From NCBI GenBank assembly GCA_024195265.1, contig JAJLRJ010000003.1, forward strand, positions 57,233,489-57,297,488: a DNA stretch of 64,000 bases, read 5' to 3'. Source of the stretch: Dendrophyllia cribrosa (taxonomy: Eukaryota; Cnidaria; Anthozoa; Scleractinia; Dendrophylliidae). The position numbers were made by a program, and so were the translations under genes. Under the pieces are notes generated by a model, which worked only from the letters and a program-made list of their open reading frames with translations, ran no database searches and was not told the origin of the DNA. Positions within the stretch are counted from its first letter, which is position 1. Every line of letters starts with the position of its first letter. Positions 33,725 through 45,800 of the stretch are shown piece by piece.

Positions 33725-34430
33725 TTAAGGTTACAGTGTACCTTCGGATCGAAAATTTATTGAATTTTTTTTTTGGCGTCAAAATAAAGTTTACAGAATG
33801 AACTTTCATCCAAAAAAAAAATTATCAAAAAATAGTGAAAATTGACGGAGAAATGACGGTATAACGTTTGTGGGCGGAGTTTGTTTATGAAGCGATATGT
33901 TCTTCTTAGCGCTGTTTTCTCAAAGTTAATTTTTCGCTTGTAGGGGACACTTTAAAGAGCTACAACTCAAAGGGAATTTGTTCGATTTTCCTCAAATTTG
34001 GACACAAGCTAGGCTAACATATAATCAACAAAAAACTGTCGGCGAATTTCTTATTTCCGAAAACGTTTTCGTCAAGAGCCATTTCCGTGCGATCGCTCCA
34101 ATTTTTTTTCTCCCTTTTTCGAAAATATTCTGTAACTTTTCGCTGCAATTGAATATGGGAAATCGCCGACGCGTTTTTTTAGCGCTTCGTGTCCGGAAAC
34201 CCGAGAACAAATCAAATTAACAAAATTCAATAATCGCTTTGAGTTATAGCGTTTTAAAGCTGATTCGGACGTTCGAATTTAGACGTCGTAAAAAATTCGA
34301 CAATTTATTTTATTACCAAATGGTTTCCATATTTAGATAGCCAGCTCTATAAGCTTTAATTTGATATCTGGGTTTAGGTATGTAATCTTAAGACGCTAGA
34401 GCTGTTATACTGGAAACACCCCCGAAGGTA
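33725..34430. mobile_element. TTAA-flanked inverted-repeat element, copy 2 (inverted)
   Basis: This is the same element as 12,228-12,951 in reverse orientation. The left end TTAAGGTTACAGTGTACCTT is intact. The right end breaks off inside the terminal repeat (CCCCCGAAGGTAAATTC). The Harbinger element on the left shares the TTA of its TTAA. Confidence 0.7.
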
Positions 34431-34518
34431 AATTCTTACGTTTTATTGATTTTAATCAAAGGAATAAAAACACAGGCAGTATCAACTCAACCATTGCTTG
34501 CATTACCATTGCCACTAA

Positions 34519-35080
34519 TTACAACTGAATTCTCTTGTAACCAGTAGTAACATCTCTGTGGAGTCTTTTTATCCTTTGCAATTGGTTATGAACTGAACTA
34601 CCAGTAATTATGCTTGCTCGGTTTACTCCTCGGCACTCTAGCATCATACGGGCTACTCCTGTGTTCTCAAGGCCATGGTCGCCTCTCCTTGAAGGAAGAC
34701 CATATGATTGACAAGCATTCTGAAACAACTCGAGCACCGTGCTTGTCTTGTTGTTGGCGCAGTAAAGATAGGATATTAATCAAGAATAACCATCAATGGC
34801 AGTGTGGCATCGAATCTCCAACCTATCATCTTGTGATTGCCGTCTATATGCCACAAGGCATTACGATAGCGTACTTCGTCGACAAATGGCTCTTCTCCAT
34901 CGCAGGGCGGAAACCACAGGGTCTAGTTGACGCAAGATCACTCTGACTCTCCAACTTTGTACTCGTTTTCCTCTGCTCTTCAAGGCACCCGATGCGCATT
35001 TGGCCAATTCCGGGCGTGACATTCATTATTTCTTGCATGACTGTTGCCAGTTCTTCATCGGATAGGGAATTCCAGCACTC
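34519..35080 (-). pseudogene. Decayed integrase-like (DDE core) gene fragment
   Basis: Reading on the minus strand, ELATVMQEIM and GIGQMRIGCLEEQ are followed in another frame by ALWHIDGNHKMIGWRFDATL and in a third by [16 protein letters not shown], then [12 protein letters not shown] and [20 protein letters not shown]. These blocks are characteristic of the integrase-core proteins widespread in invertebrate genomes. The frame is broken at least twice. Confidence 0.55.
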
Positions 35081-35922
35081 TCCGTCATTTATTTAAAACT
35101 ATGGACGCCTTCTTTGCAAAGTTTTTGTGGAAATTCCCATCACTTTGCAATTTTCTCCCAAGAAAAGTGGAGTTCTCTGAGAAATTATGTCTTTCCTTTT
35201 GATACGTAAAATCTTGGCTGACCTTTCATTCCCATGCAGAATCTCTCGCCTCTGTGGGTCAAATCATTCACAGAAATAGTGACACTCTAAGTCTGATTAA
35301 GTAAGTTAATAACTCCTTCATGTCACTGTAGAAGTGTTCATTATCAAATTATCGAGACCAACTTCAGTTGCCCTTTCTTTTAAAATAAATACTGTTTCTC
35401 AAGACTCCGCCAACCTCTCGTGCAAACGTTCAATCCTTTCTACATCTTCACTTAGTCGCCTTAGTCTGATCAAAGAAATATTTAACACTATTCTCCGAAC
35501 CTCCAAGGGCACCCAGCGCCGCCATTACGTTCGAGTCAATGGCCCAGAAAGGCCTGGACGTGAGGACAATTGCATATGAGGCGCGCGGTGCATCATACCA
35601 TACGAAATGAAGTTTAGCATGTCAATAAAAGTTTAGCATGTTTATTTGGAGTATGTCATAATGACAAAAAATTAAGTGCACGACATAGCGATTAGAACCT
35701 TGATGTGCAGAATAAAAAGTTTGTCATGTATATTTTTTACGTTTGCTCTAATAATTAGGGGCTTAAATGCACCAAATAAAAAAAAGTTTGGCATGAATAT
35801 TTGGAGTTTGGCATGGTGAAAAGAAACTTATCTTACGGAATAAAAAGTTTGGCATGTACATTTGAAGTTCAGGTATCTAATTGGATTGTTCGCAATAATG
35901 TCCAATACGGCGCCCCATAGAA
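35081..35922. other. Degenerate AAAAGTTTGGCATG repeats, no supported gene
   Basis: From about 35,610 to 35,870 the motif AA(A)AGTTT(A/G)GCATG, often followed by TATTTGGAG or ATATTTT, occurs five to six times at irregular spacing. No gene is supported. Confidence 0.4.
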
Positions 35923-36342
35923 GTCACCTGCGCTATGACGTGACGTGTATTGATTCTCAATGCAAATGATCATTGGATCGCAAATCAGATAATCCGGAAG
36001 AGGAAAAAATAGTATTATTAATTTATAGCTCATGTATTTTATTATACTCATTGAGAATAAATAAAAAAAATGCAATAAAAATAGAAATTTTACTGTGTAG
36101 TTTACCTGGGAAAACAAATCAACCCTATTATCCATGTAGCCTTTTAACGACTATGGAGATTGACGTAGGTAAATTTTACTGGTGTAGAATGGGTTACTCG
36201 TAGAAAACCACTCTACCCAGGTAAATTTGCTATTTGTCTAGATAAAAGTTGACTCTGTAATTACTATCTAATCACACTAAGATGGGGTTCAACAAATTTA
36301 TTGTCAAATGATAAACATGAAACAAACAACTAACCGAAGAGT

Positions 36343-36805
36343 GACCCCCCTCACCATTTAAGGGGAATTCTACCTGAATTTGAAGAAAATTTGAAGAGGT
36401 TTAAAGAAGAGATAGAAGAAACAAAATGATTTTTAAAACACCGACAGACAGTTGATATCCACACAAGAGCACCCCAGGTTGCTAGTGGTGACTAACTTGG
36501 TGCCCGTCTATTAATTATTAACTATAAATTCTAATTAAGTTCACTAAATCTTCAATATTTCTTATTTGCTTATTTGTCTAAATTTTACAAATCCTTTGAG
36601 AAAAATTATTTCCTCCCAAAAATACCCAAAAATCACCCGAAAATTTACAAAACATCCCACAACATATATTCATGAGATGAGTGAAGGCGAAGGGTTTTTG
36701 GATTGCTTGAAACGCGAACGAGATATTTCCATTAAAGCCATGTTTAGTGGCGGAAAAAAATGGCATTCAGGTAGAATTCCGCCTTAAGGGTGGGAGGGTT
36801 GGGTC
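36343..36805. mobile_element. Inverted-repeat element of about 460 bp
   Basis: GACCCCCCTCACCATTTAAG and GGGAATTCTACCTGAAT at the left pair with ATTCAGGTAGAATTCCGCCT and TAAGGGTGGGAGGGTTGGGTC at the right. No transposase is seen. Confidence 0.65.
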
Positions 36806-38205
36806 TGAGTAACCTTCGAGCACACGTACTGATGACGTCACCAATCTGAGCGGCCATGCAATGACTATGTGCCATTAATTACATGCATTAATTAACATAA
36901 ATTAACATCGGCTACTATTTCTAAACTTAATTTCAACAGCATCTTGTTTTTTCTCTGTTTCCTTACATTTGCAACAATCGGTTAAAACGATAAAATAGCC
37001 TTTAAATTCAAACGGACCAGCTCTTTATCCCAGGGAAGCACTTGTATAAACAAGAAGCAAATGTCAACAACAATTTTTTCTACGGGTCCACATACGTTCT
37101 CTATTTTATCATTAGCAATAACATTAAGTGATAGAACCTGTTTTTCGTGACAATTGCCATTGAGCCAAAAGGCGCATGACCTGTCTGAGCATCGATCCTG
37201 TTATTTACTCAGTCTTTGTTGAGCCGATAATCTTTCGGTTGACTGACAACGATGTTTCTAGTCACCGGTTTCGTTGTGTTAATATGGCATTAAAAGGATA
37301 CAGCTATTTCGGGAAAGGTTGTCATATAGAAGCATTAGTTTACGCGACAATATTATATCGGACGCATATGCGTTTTGCAGCTATCTATTGAGTTGAAAAA
37401 GAAATCAAGGGTCACAAAGGATTTTACAGAGTAAAACAAATCTCGGCGAATACACATTGACTACTCGGCTCATACTCTAAATTCGAATTTATTTAAGGTG
37501 TAGTTGTTGTATTGTTTTCAGGCCTGTCGGGTAGAGATCTACACTGTGAAGTGATTTTCGCACGCGAAGAACATGTTTTGCTCCTTTTTAGAATAATGTT
37601 TTGCTTCCTTTTGTCACAAATTTGACATGTTATATTTGCATTTAGGTTTTCAAAATATTTGTCTGACTAAGTTTAAGTTTATTTTGATAAGGTGAATTTT
37701 CCCATTAAAAATAACAAAAACCCTTTTTTTTTCTCACCATTTCTTTCAATGTTTTTATTTATATCATTAGTATTCAACGCGTGGACGTTGACCCAGATAA
37801 TATTTATTTTATTTTATTTTATTTTATTTCAATTACAACCCATACTCTCTTTCAGTCTTGTCACGTACATTTCAATGCTTTGACACCTGTACGACAACCT
37901 TTCCCGAAACAGCTGTATATAAAAGACAAAACTGACAACTGTAAGCAATACAGTTTACTTTTTAATTATGTTTTATAAACAAGCGTCACACATTTTTCAG
38001 CACGCAGGCAAACACGTGGCTGGCGTGTGCAGACACAACAAAACTACTTTGCATGCAATGCAAACATGGATTACACGCCAAAAATATTGTCGCTTATTCA
38101 TGATTGGTTTAAGCTTTTTATTTTTTCACGCTAACCTGACACTAATAGAAATTTTATTTCTAGCTTTTTATAGGCACCGATTATGTACACAAGCGGTCAT
38201 AAGTG

Positions 38206-38289
38206 ACTAAAACGACGACTTCCTCAGCGTACTCCCCTTGGGGTTAAATGGTCGTTTTCCTGGAATCCACTGAGGCAACGGAAGTTGTC
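38206..38289 (+). promoter_or_regulatory. Conserved inverted-repeat leader of gene B
   Basis: It has the same nested arrangement as before gene A: AAAACGAC...GTCGTTTT, CCCCTTGGGG inside, and ACGACTTCC...GGAAGTTGT outside. The right arm contains CGGAAGT (ETS-type core), about 20 bases before the ATG. Confidence 0.45.
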
Positions 38290-38306
38290 ATTTCCAATCG
38301 TCGAAA

Positions 38307-39801
38307 ATGGCGGACAATGCGAATAAGTGTACTCCATCCAAAAAGGCTGTGTTTGACTGTATTGTGAAGGAATATAATGGCACTGTGCCCTTTGATGTCA
38401 TTACAAAACGACATGATTTGTTTCCACGCGGATGTGGGGATATCTGGGATATTGTGAAGTGGTTCAGAGCAAGAAAAGATAGCTTTTTACTCAGAGAAAA
38501 GGAAGGCAAAATTTTGGAGGTTAATGTTTTCTGTCGAAGGGCACGGTTGTGTTTCAATCAGAAGTGCTCGAAAAAGGATTGTCAGTACTTCCACGTGTGT
38601 AGAGAGTATATCGCTGGTTTCTGCAGATTTGGGTACGGTTGTCACAGAAATCACAGTTTTCAATATGATGAAGATCGAAAATTAATCTCCAAACTCAATT
38701 TGGGTGGTCTGTCAGAAGAAAACCTCCGTAAAGTTTTACAGCTCTCAATGCCTCAAGTGTGTTTGGACTATAACGATGGATGCTGTACAAGAGCTATGCC
38801 TTGTACCAAGATACACATTTGCAAGAAGTTTATCAAGAAGCGGTGCGAAGATGAGGAAGATTGTGGACTACAGCATGAAAGCGCGTTTGATAAAACAGAA
38901 ACAGATGTCATACTTCAGAACTATGGTCTGGGAATCAAAGGAGGCAACGTGAATACAGTGCTTAGGACACTTTTGGTTTGTGAGAGCATTTCTAGTGGTT
39001 CGAAAAATTACAAAGGCAATACTATTGTAAGGAACGTGACCAGTAAAGAAAGCAACAAGAATCAGCCCATTCTGTCCAAAGGAGCAGCTGCTGCGAACAG
39101 TCGCGAGCCGTCCGAGTTCAAAGTCTTTGAATGTTTGTGCAAAGATTATGACTGCTCCGCTTCTTTTCCGGTGATTTGTAAACGAACGGATTTATTTTCT
39201 CCTGAATTTAAGAGCGTCGAATCTTGGTTTCGAAAAAAGAAAGGCAGCTTTCTAATCACAGAAGACGACCAAGGAATGATCTCCCAAGTGGACGCTTATT
39301 CTACAAAGGCACGCCTATGTTTGAGTTACAACAACGCTAATTATCATGGGGATTGCAAGAGAGAGAACTGCTCGTATCTGCATGTCTGTAGGGAGTTCAT
39401 CACTGATTCCTGCAGCAAAGGAGCAACGTGCATGCGAAATCACCACTTCCAAGATCAGAGAGACAAAGCTCTACTGTCAAAAGTTAAACTTGACCAGTTA
39501 ACAGACGAACAACTTCGCAAGCTTGTGCTTTCATCGACACCTCAAGTCTGTGTAGAGTACAATAATGGCATGTGCGATCGGGGTGAATCATGTACCAAAA
39601 TACACGTGTGCAGCGATCATTTGAAAAAGTGCTGTAGAGAGGGGTATGGCTGTAGTCTACTTCATGACGCAGCCTTGAACACTGAACACGCTCAAGTAGT
39701 TCTTGAACGTTATGAACTGGGCCGGTTAAATTTAGATATTGTGAAGAGAATTATTCTAGTCTGTTATCAGTCCAAGGAGTCCACTGAAGGAAAAGATTTA
39801 G
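38307..39801 (+). CDS. Gene B exon 1: modules 2 and 3
   Basis: Module 2: a winged-helix-like part (KAVFDCIVKEYNGTVPFDVI to LEVNVFC) then CCCH fingers from LCFNQKC, VCREY, VCLDY and ICKKF. Module 3: FKVFECLCKDYDC then fingers from LCLSY, VCREF, VCVEY and VCSDH. The two modules have the same layout and are ancient duplicates. The exon ends TTTAG|GCAAGT, a GC donor, in phase 1. Confidence 0.85.
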
Positions 39802-42800
39802 GCAAGTGTTATATATACACATTTTATATTGGTTATTAATAATTAATTACTATCACTGCATGGCCAAACACCAGTAGTGTAGTGCCATTGGAATTAACAG
39901 CCTTTTTGAGCAGGAAATGGGCAGGCAGCAATGTTATTTTTAGATGATGTCATGATCAAAATTTACATTAATTTATGGAGAATAAATTATGACCTCAAAA
40001 AAAAATTTTAAAAAGGTTCCCAAAAATGCAATGGGCACCATAAGTATGTGTAACGGCCAGGCCTACTTTCCATGTCTATAGAAATGAGCGTAACTCCAAA
40101 ATTTCAATATGAAATTATGCAGCGCTTGAATGGACCCAGATGTAAACAAAAAAAAAATAATGAGTGAAAAAGATAATTCTTTAAGAAGCTATTCTTTTTG
40201 GAATGGTTTAACGGCTTTAGCTCAACGGGTAGAGCACTCCCCTAGCAAAAAGCAAGAGATAGCAGTTCGAGTCTGTTTCGCTCCATTGTTTTTTTTTCTT
40301 GAGATATTTTTAAACCGCTTCTTATTCGTTTTTACCGCAACATTCTTATAACTGCCAGAAAAAAAAAACAATGGAGAAAAAAACAATTGAGCAAAGCAGA
40401 CTCAACCGCTATCTGCCTTTTTGCAAGGCGAGCTAGTGCTCTACCCTTTCAGTAAACAATTCCAAAAAGAATAGCTTCTTAAAAAATTATCTTTTTCCCC
40501 TCACTTTGTTTTGTTTACATTTGGGTCCATTCAAGTGCTGCATTCAAATTGAATTTTTGGAGTGACTCTCATTTCTATAGACATGGTAAGTAGATAGGGC
40601 GATTATGCCTACTTACAGTGTGTGGTGCCCATTGCAATTTTGGGTGCCATTTTTTAATTTTTTTTGGGGTCATAATTTATTCTCCATAAATTAATGTGAA
40701 TCTTGATTATGACATCATCTAAAAATAACATTGCTGCCTGCCCATTTCCTGCCCAAAAAAGGCTGCTAATTCCAATGGCACTGCACTACTCACGCCCCTA
40801 AAAAGATCATTACAATTAAGGCAAATTTTGCTTTTTTGCACATTTTCTCACCAAACTTTGCACATTCACTTGGGTTGTTGTCCAAATCATTTAAATGGTA
40901 AAAAAAATATCAAAATGTCAAATTCCATTGTCATAATTGGTGACATCATAAAATATGTGGTACAAAGTTTCTAATTTCACACCACCAAATATATTGTTTG
41001 AAAGGGCTTGACTCGGGGACTAATGCTGTGTTCACACTAGGCTGGCAAACATGTTTAGTCTGATCATGAATGAAACATGATTATCTGTGAAAAGTGTTCA
41101 CATCAGGTGGCGAATAGCGCAAATCATGATCGAAACTACCGGTACTTCATCACCGGGAGGTAGTTTCAATCTAAGCCAGATGAAACATGTTAGTGCAAAT
41201 GTTGTCTCCTTGTCAAACATCGCATTGCTCTTCGTTCCCGATGGACTTGAGAAGTGAGATTAAACCCTAAAATATGTCAACAGCAAGTTCGGTTCATGTG
41301 TTATTATAAAGATTTCATGCAAGCTCGTGCCTGCTTGATAAAACAGCATAAATTATAGAACCAGGCTTTAATTTAAACGTGTTTTGAAAATAAACAATTA
41401 ATGTGAACAATGAAATTGCAAACATGTTTACAGGAAACGTGTTTCGTTGAAACATGTTTACTCTGAACATGTTTTGCCCTAGTGTGAACACAGCAATATT
41501 TTTAATATTTGATATATATAGCTATAGGTATAAATTTTAAGAAATTTTAAGATATTTCCATATTTATCCTTATGTTATACTTTCATAGTTCAGTTAACTA
41601 CTCATTGTGTTTAAATTAAGGTTTTACATTACATTACATTATACATTTTTACCTAGGGGACACACTTTTCTGGGCAAAGCAATTTTCAAAATTCACAATG
41701 TCATACTCTCATCTAACATTTGTGATATTGACAGACGGTTTTCAGTTTTTAACTTCTCTAGTTTTCCCTTTTCGAAAACAATAGCAAAAAGTTGAACATT
41801 TAAAACTTTTAATTAAGGGTTTAGCATGACATCATCAACTGTGATGTCATAATTTTATATCTCCTGTCAATTTTGACATCAAAAATAAATAATTTGACGC
41901 ATGTCCTCTATTCACTTGCCCAATTTGGTAATGAAATGCTGAATACATTTATAGTTATGCTAAAGTAACCAAAAATGCCACCATAATGATCCCTAGGAGG
42001 GATGGTTTGCCCCCCCCCCCCCCCCCCCCCAATGATGTAATCATAAATGGACGAAATGTATGGTATCTCATATCTCATGTATTATTTTATGATAATGAAC
42101 TTTGTTAGTACATGTCTTCCAAAATCTCCCTTTAAAACATTTGTATTATTTTGATAACCTGTGTGCCTCACTTCGTATTGATATGTTGAAGAAACACCTG
42201 CTTGATACATGTACTTTTAGCACCGAAATGTTCTCATATAACTTTTTAGAAACAAAACAAACAACATATGACAACAATAAAGAGTCTAAAGCGTTTAAAT
42301 GTGATTTACAGTTTTACACATTTCTTCTTATCCTTAGGAATTTTTGTGCAAGTGCATTATGTTATATGTTGTTTACTCTTGTTTCAACAGGCCACATTCT
42401 TAAGGATAAGCCAGATGCACCCATCTGCTCTGATTTTCTTCTTGGCAAATGCAAGAATGGCTCAAAGTGTTCAGGTCATCATTGCTCTTTGCCTTTTCAC
42501 TGGCAATACACCGATGAGGGTGAATGGAAGAGTTTTGCTGAGGACTACAACGAGAAGCTGGAGAAACGGTATTGTGACGTGAAACTCGAGGAATGCTCTG
42601 CCACAGGCTTTCAAATAAGGCGCCTATCCACAGATTCTTACGTCACTGACCCAGGCAACACAATGGCTACTGAGTGGATATGGTACTGGAAGGACGAAAA
42701 TGAAGTTTGGAGGAAGTATGGGCAAGACACCAATGTAAGTGGAGCAGAGTTAATGAAAGTATTTATGTACTCGAAGTAAAAGAGCTGTGTCTGAAATGAT

Positions 42801-45800
42801 GGAATGTTAAAGAAGTAGAAGTTTGTTGTCCTATTTCAGGGCAGTTTCTTGGTGTTGCAGGTGTTGTGATCACCAAGTATATATATATGTATATGTAAAT
42901 TTAGAGCATTATACAAAGTCTCAATGCTCTTACAATAAACTATATAAAACCTAAAAATCTAAAAACTAAAAATCTAAATCTAAAAATCTAATATAAAACC
43001 TAAAAATCCAACAACAAGATAACTATAACCTGTAATACTGTAAAATACTGCTATAATACAACAATAATATTCAAGAATAATAACATTAAAAATCACAAAT
43101 TAAAAAGACGTAAAACAAAAGATTCAAATGACAATGAACAATACTCACAACACAACACAATAGCTAATGAACAATGGTTTCCATAACACCAAGAAATACC
43201 CCATTTCAGATTGATCATGTGACATTCTCTAGAGAATTAAAGAGAAATAGATTATTGCAGTTATGCAGCAGCTGAAGGAGTTGCAAGTTAAGGCTGAAAA
43301 AAAAATTCAGGCCTCGACGAGATTCCAATCCATGACCTTTGCGTTTCCGATGCAAACGCTCTACCACTGAGCTGCTAGGCCAGTTGGAAGCTTGGCCAAT
43401 TGTGAGTTCTAGAGAATTGTTCCTTTATCTTTCTAAAAAGTAAACATTTACAGCCCAATTCTCTATAGTAACATCACATGATCTTAAATGCGACAACAAA
43501 CAAAGGAATCTCAAATTGTCTATTCATATGGATAGAATACAGATAATAACAGTAAAAACCCGCATATAAGAACCTAAAGATTTAAGAACCTACAGGCTGA
43601 AATTTGGCATTTTAATACTCAATTTTATAAGAACCTGTTCAGCCTGGCGAGAAAAAAGAGGATCTTATACAAAAGATCACTCCAATTTCGATTATCAAAA
43701 TTCTGGATATTAACTGTATGTGAAACCTCTAACAAAAGTCAGCAAGCATTCTGACTGTTATTATTTAGCTAGGCAAGCATATGTTTGTTATTCAAACTAG
43801 TTCTAAACCATTATGTACTAGTAGTGTAATATTTCTGTGAATGGTTATGCTACGGCAGACTCTGAAAAATATAAGAACCTATTAAAAACCTAATCAGCCT
43901 GATTTGTCAAAAAGTACCCTGAAATATATAAGAACCTGTTCAGCCTGATCTCGAAAATTCTAGGTTCGTATATGGGTTTTTTTACTGTATACCTTGCTGT
44001 AGGCTGAATTTACAGGGGCAAACAGCGAACTTCTCACAATCGCCATGTACTTTAATGTACCTTGCAGGCGTTCCACCTGTTCTGATTTCTTCAGTATATG
44101 TTACAGCAATTACAATTCTTGGAATAAGATGCTCATAACAACAACCTAGGCCTTTTATAGATGACTGGAAATCAATAACAATAGAATTGAATGAAAATAA
44201 TACTTCGAATGTTACCCAAAGCTACTGATGGCTCTCCTCGTGGATAACACTAGCAGTATCTATTTAAGATAAGCAGTAGCGCCAACGCTGTCTATGGGTA
44301 TATTAGAACATGAAAAGCGGGAACAAAATTTATGGCGATTGATAGTAATAGCATTATTCCATCCGTGCCTTCTAGACCATGGATAGTAACAACGGTATTC
44401 TTAGCTTTTGTACTCCTGATCATATTGCCAATACTTTTTATGTGTTAACTGTAGAGTATAGCACACGTGTGTTGCCGCCCAATTAAGTTGTTGTGACAAT
44501 GCAATTTGTCGTTTGGCACGAACAAGCCAATCGAAATCCTTGATTCTTACAGCATATTTATTTATATTTATTGAGGAGTAATAACGGATATTTTCCATTC
44601 ATAGGGCAAAGATCTCCAACGTTGTCTAGAGGAAGCCTTCTTAAACAAGAGAAATTACTTCAGGTTTCAGGTTGCAGGCCAGGATTACACATTGACCTTT
44701 GTTCCAGCGAGTGACATGAGCCAAATAAACATGAAGTATGGTACCACAAGAAAAGTAAGACGACGACCCGCGAAAGTTGTATGCAAAGATGACATCTGTC
44801 AACTTAAGAGGTACTGTTTCTTTCTAAGTAACATAATAATCAGTTGGCGAAAAGCTTGGTTGTCTGTTGTGTAATGGTGTTGTATTCAGGCCCTTGTCAC
44901 ACAGACCTAAGATTTTTTCATTTGGTCAGTTCTAGAAGCTTTAAGGTGGCTCCAAGTAGTTTGTTTTTGGGTCACTCTTCCCTTTTTGAATGCGCTTATA
45001 CATAATCTTACTTTAGCTCAATAAATCTGAATTTGATACCAGATGTTAGGCTTGGATGAAAGTTTTGAGTTTCCCTTTTTATGCTAATCGGCGTGTCCAT
45101 AGCAACGGTAAACAAATATGGCGAAAAACAGTTTTTCCTAATTGTCTTTCGATTTTGGGGCTACCTGCAACAAGCGAATAAATGCGCTATAATCTACACA
45201 GTCTAGCACACTAAATGGGAAAATTTCAAACAAATTAAACTGTTCGATTTTGAATAAATCGCTGAAACATTTTTAACACGTGTTTTTTCATGTTTGAAAT
45301 GTAAGAGGTCAAAACATTCCATAGGTCTCACAAATTATCATTAAATTACCACAGAAAGTTTCCTCAGACTTGAATTATTACTCCCTGCAAATAGCTCTGA
45401 CTAACTCCTCGGCAATAAAGAGAACGAGCTTTTCATTCGAATGCAGTTTTGCTTGACGTTTTTACTCAGTTTTTTAAAATGAGCATGAAAAGAGCATCAT
45501 CCAAAACTTTCATCCAAGCCTAACATCTGGTATCAAATTCAGATTTATTGAGCTAAAGTAAGATAATGTATACGCGCATTCAAAAAAGGAAGTGTGACCC
45601 AAAAAAAAACTACTTGAAGCCACCTAAACATAGAAACATTCATTTGTATTAGCTAGCATTACCAAACAAAAAATTAAACGAAAGGCGCGTTTTTGTAGTA
45701 TTAATAATCTCTTTCGATAAACTTGTGCCATAACAGCTGCCCCAATGGTTTATTTTGTTTAATTACGAAGTTTTAAGGTTAAGGCTGTACGAACGTTTCC

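Larger units (their letters stand above)
35923..38306 (+). other. Upstream region of gene B (duplicated block)
   Basis: It is homologous to the upstream region of gene A (see 10,490-14,087), with shared blocks at 35,923-36,010, 36,150-36,240, 37,800-37,960 and 37,975-38,306. It holds one inverted-repeat element (36,343-36,805). No gene is supported. Confidence 0.7.

Noticed and set aside
40130..40351. 73-codon frame over the tRNA-like sequence
   Set aside because: It overlaps the foldback arm and the tRNA-like element and has no coding features.
42102..42390. Open frame upstream of gene B exon 2 as coding
   Set aside because: It is intron sequence read through; gene A and gene C homology begins exactly at the splice acceptor.
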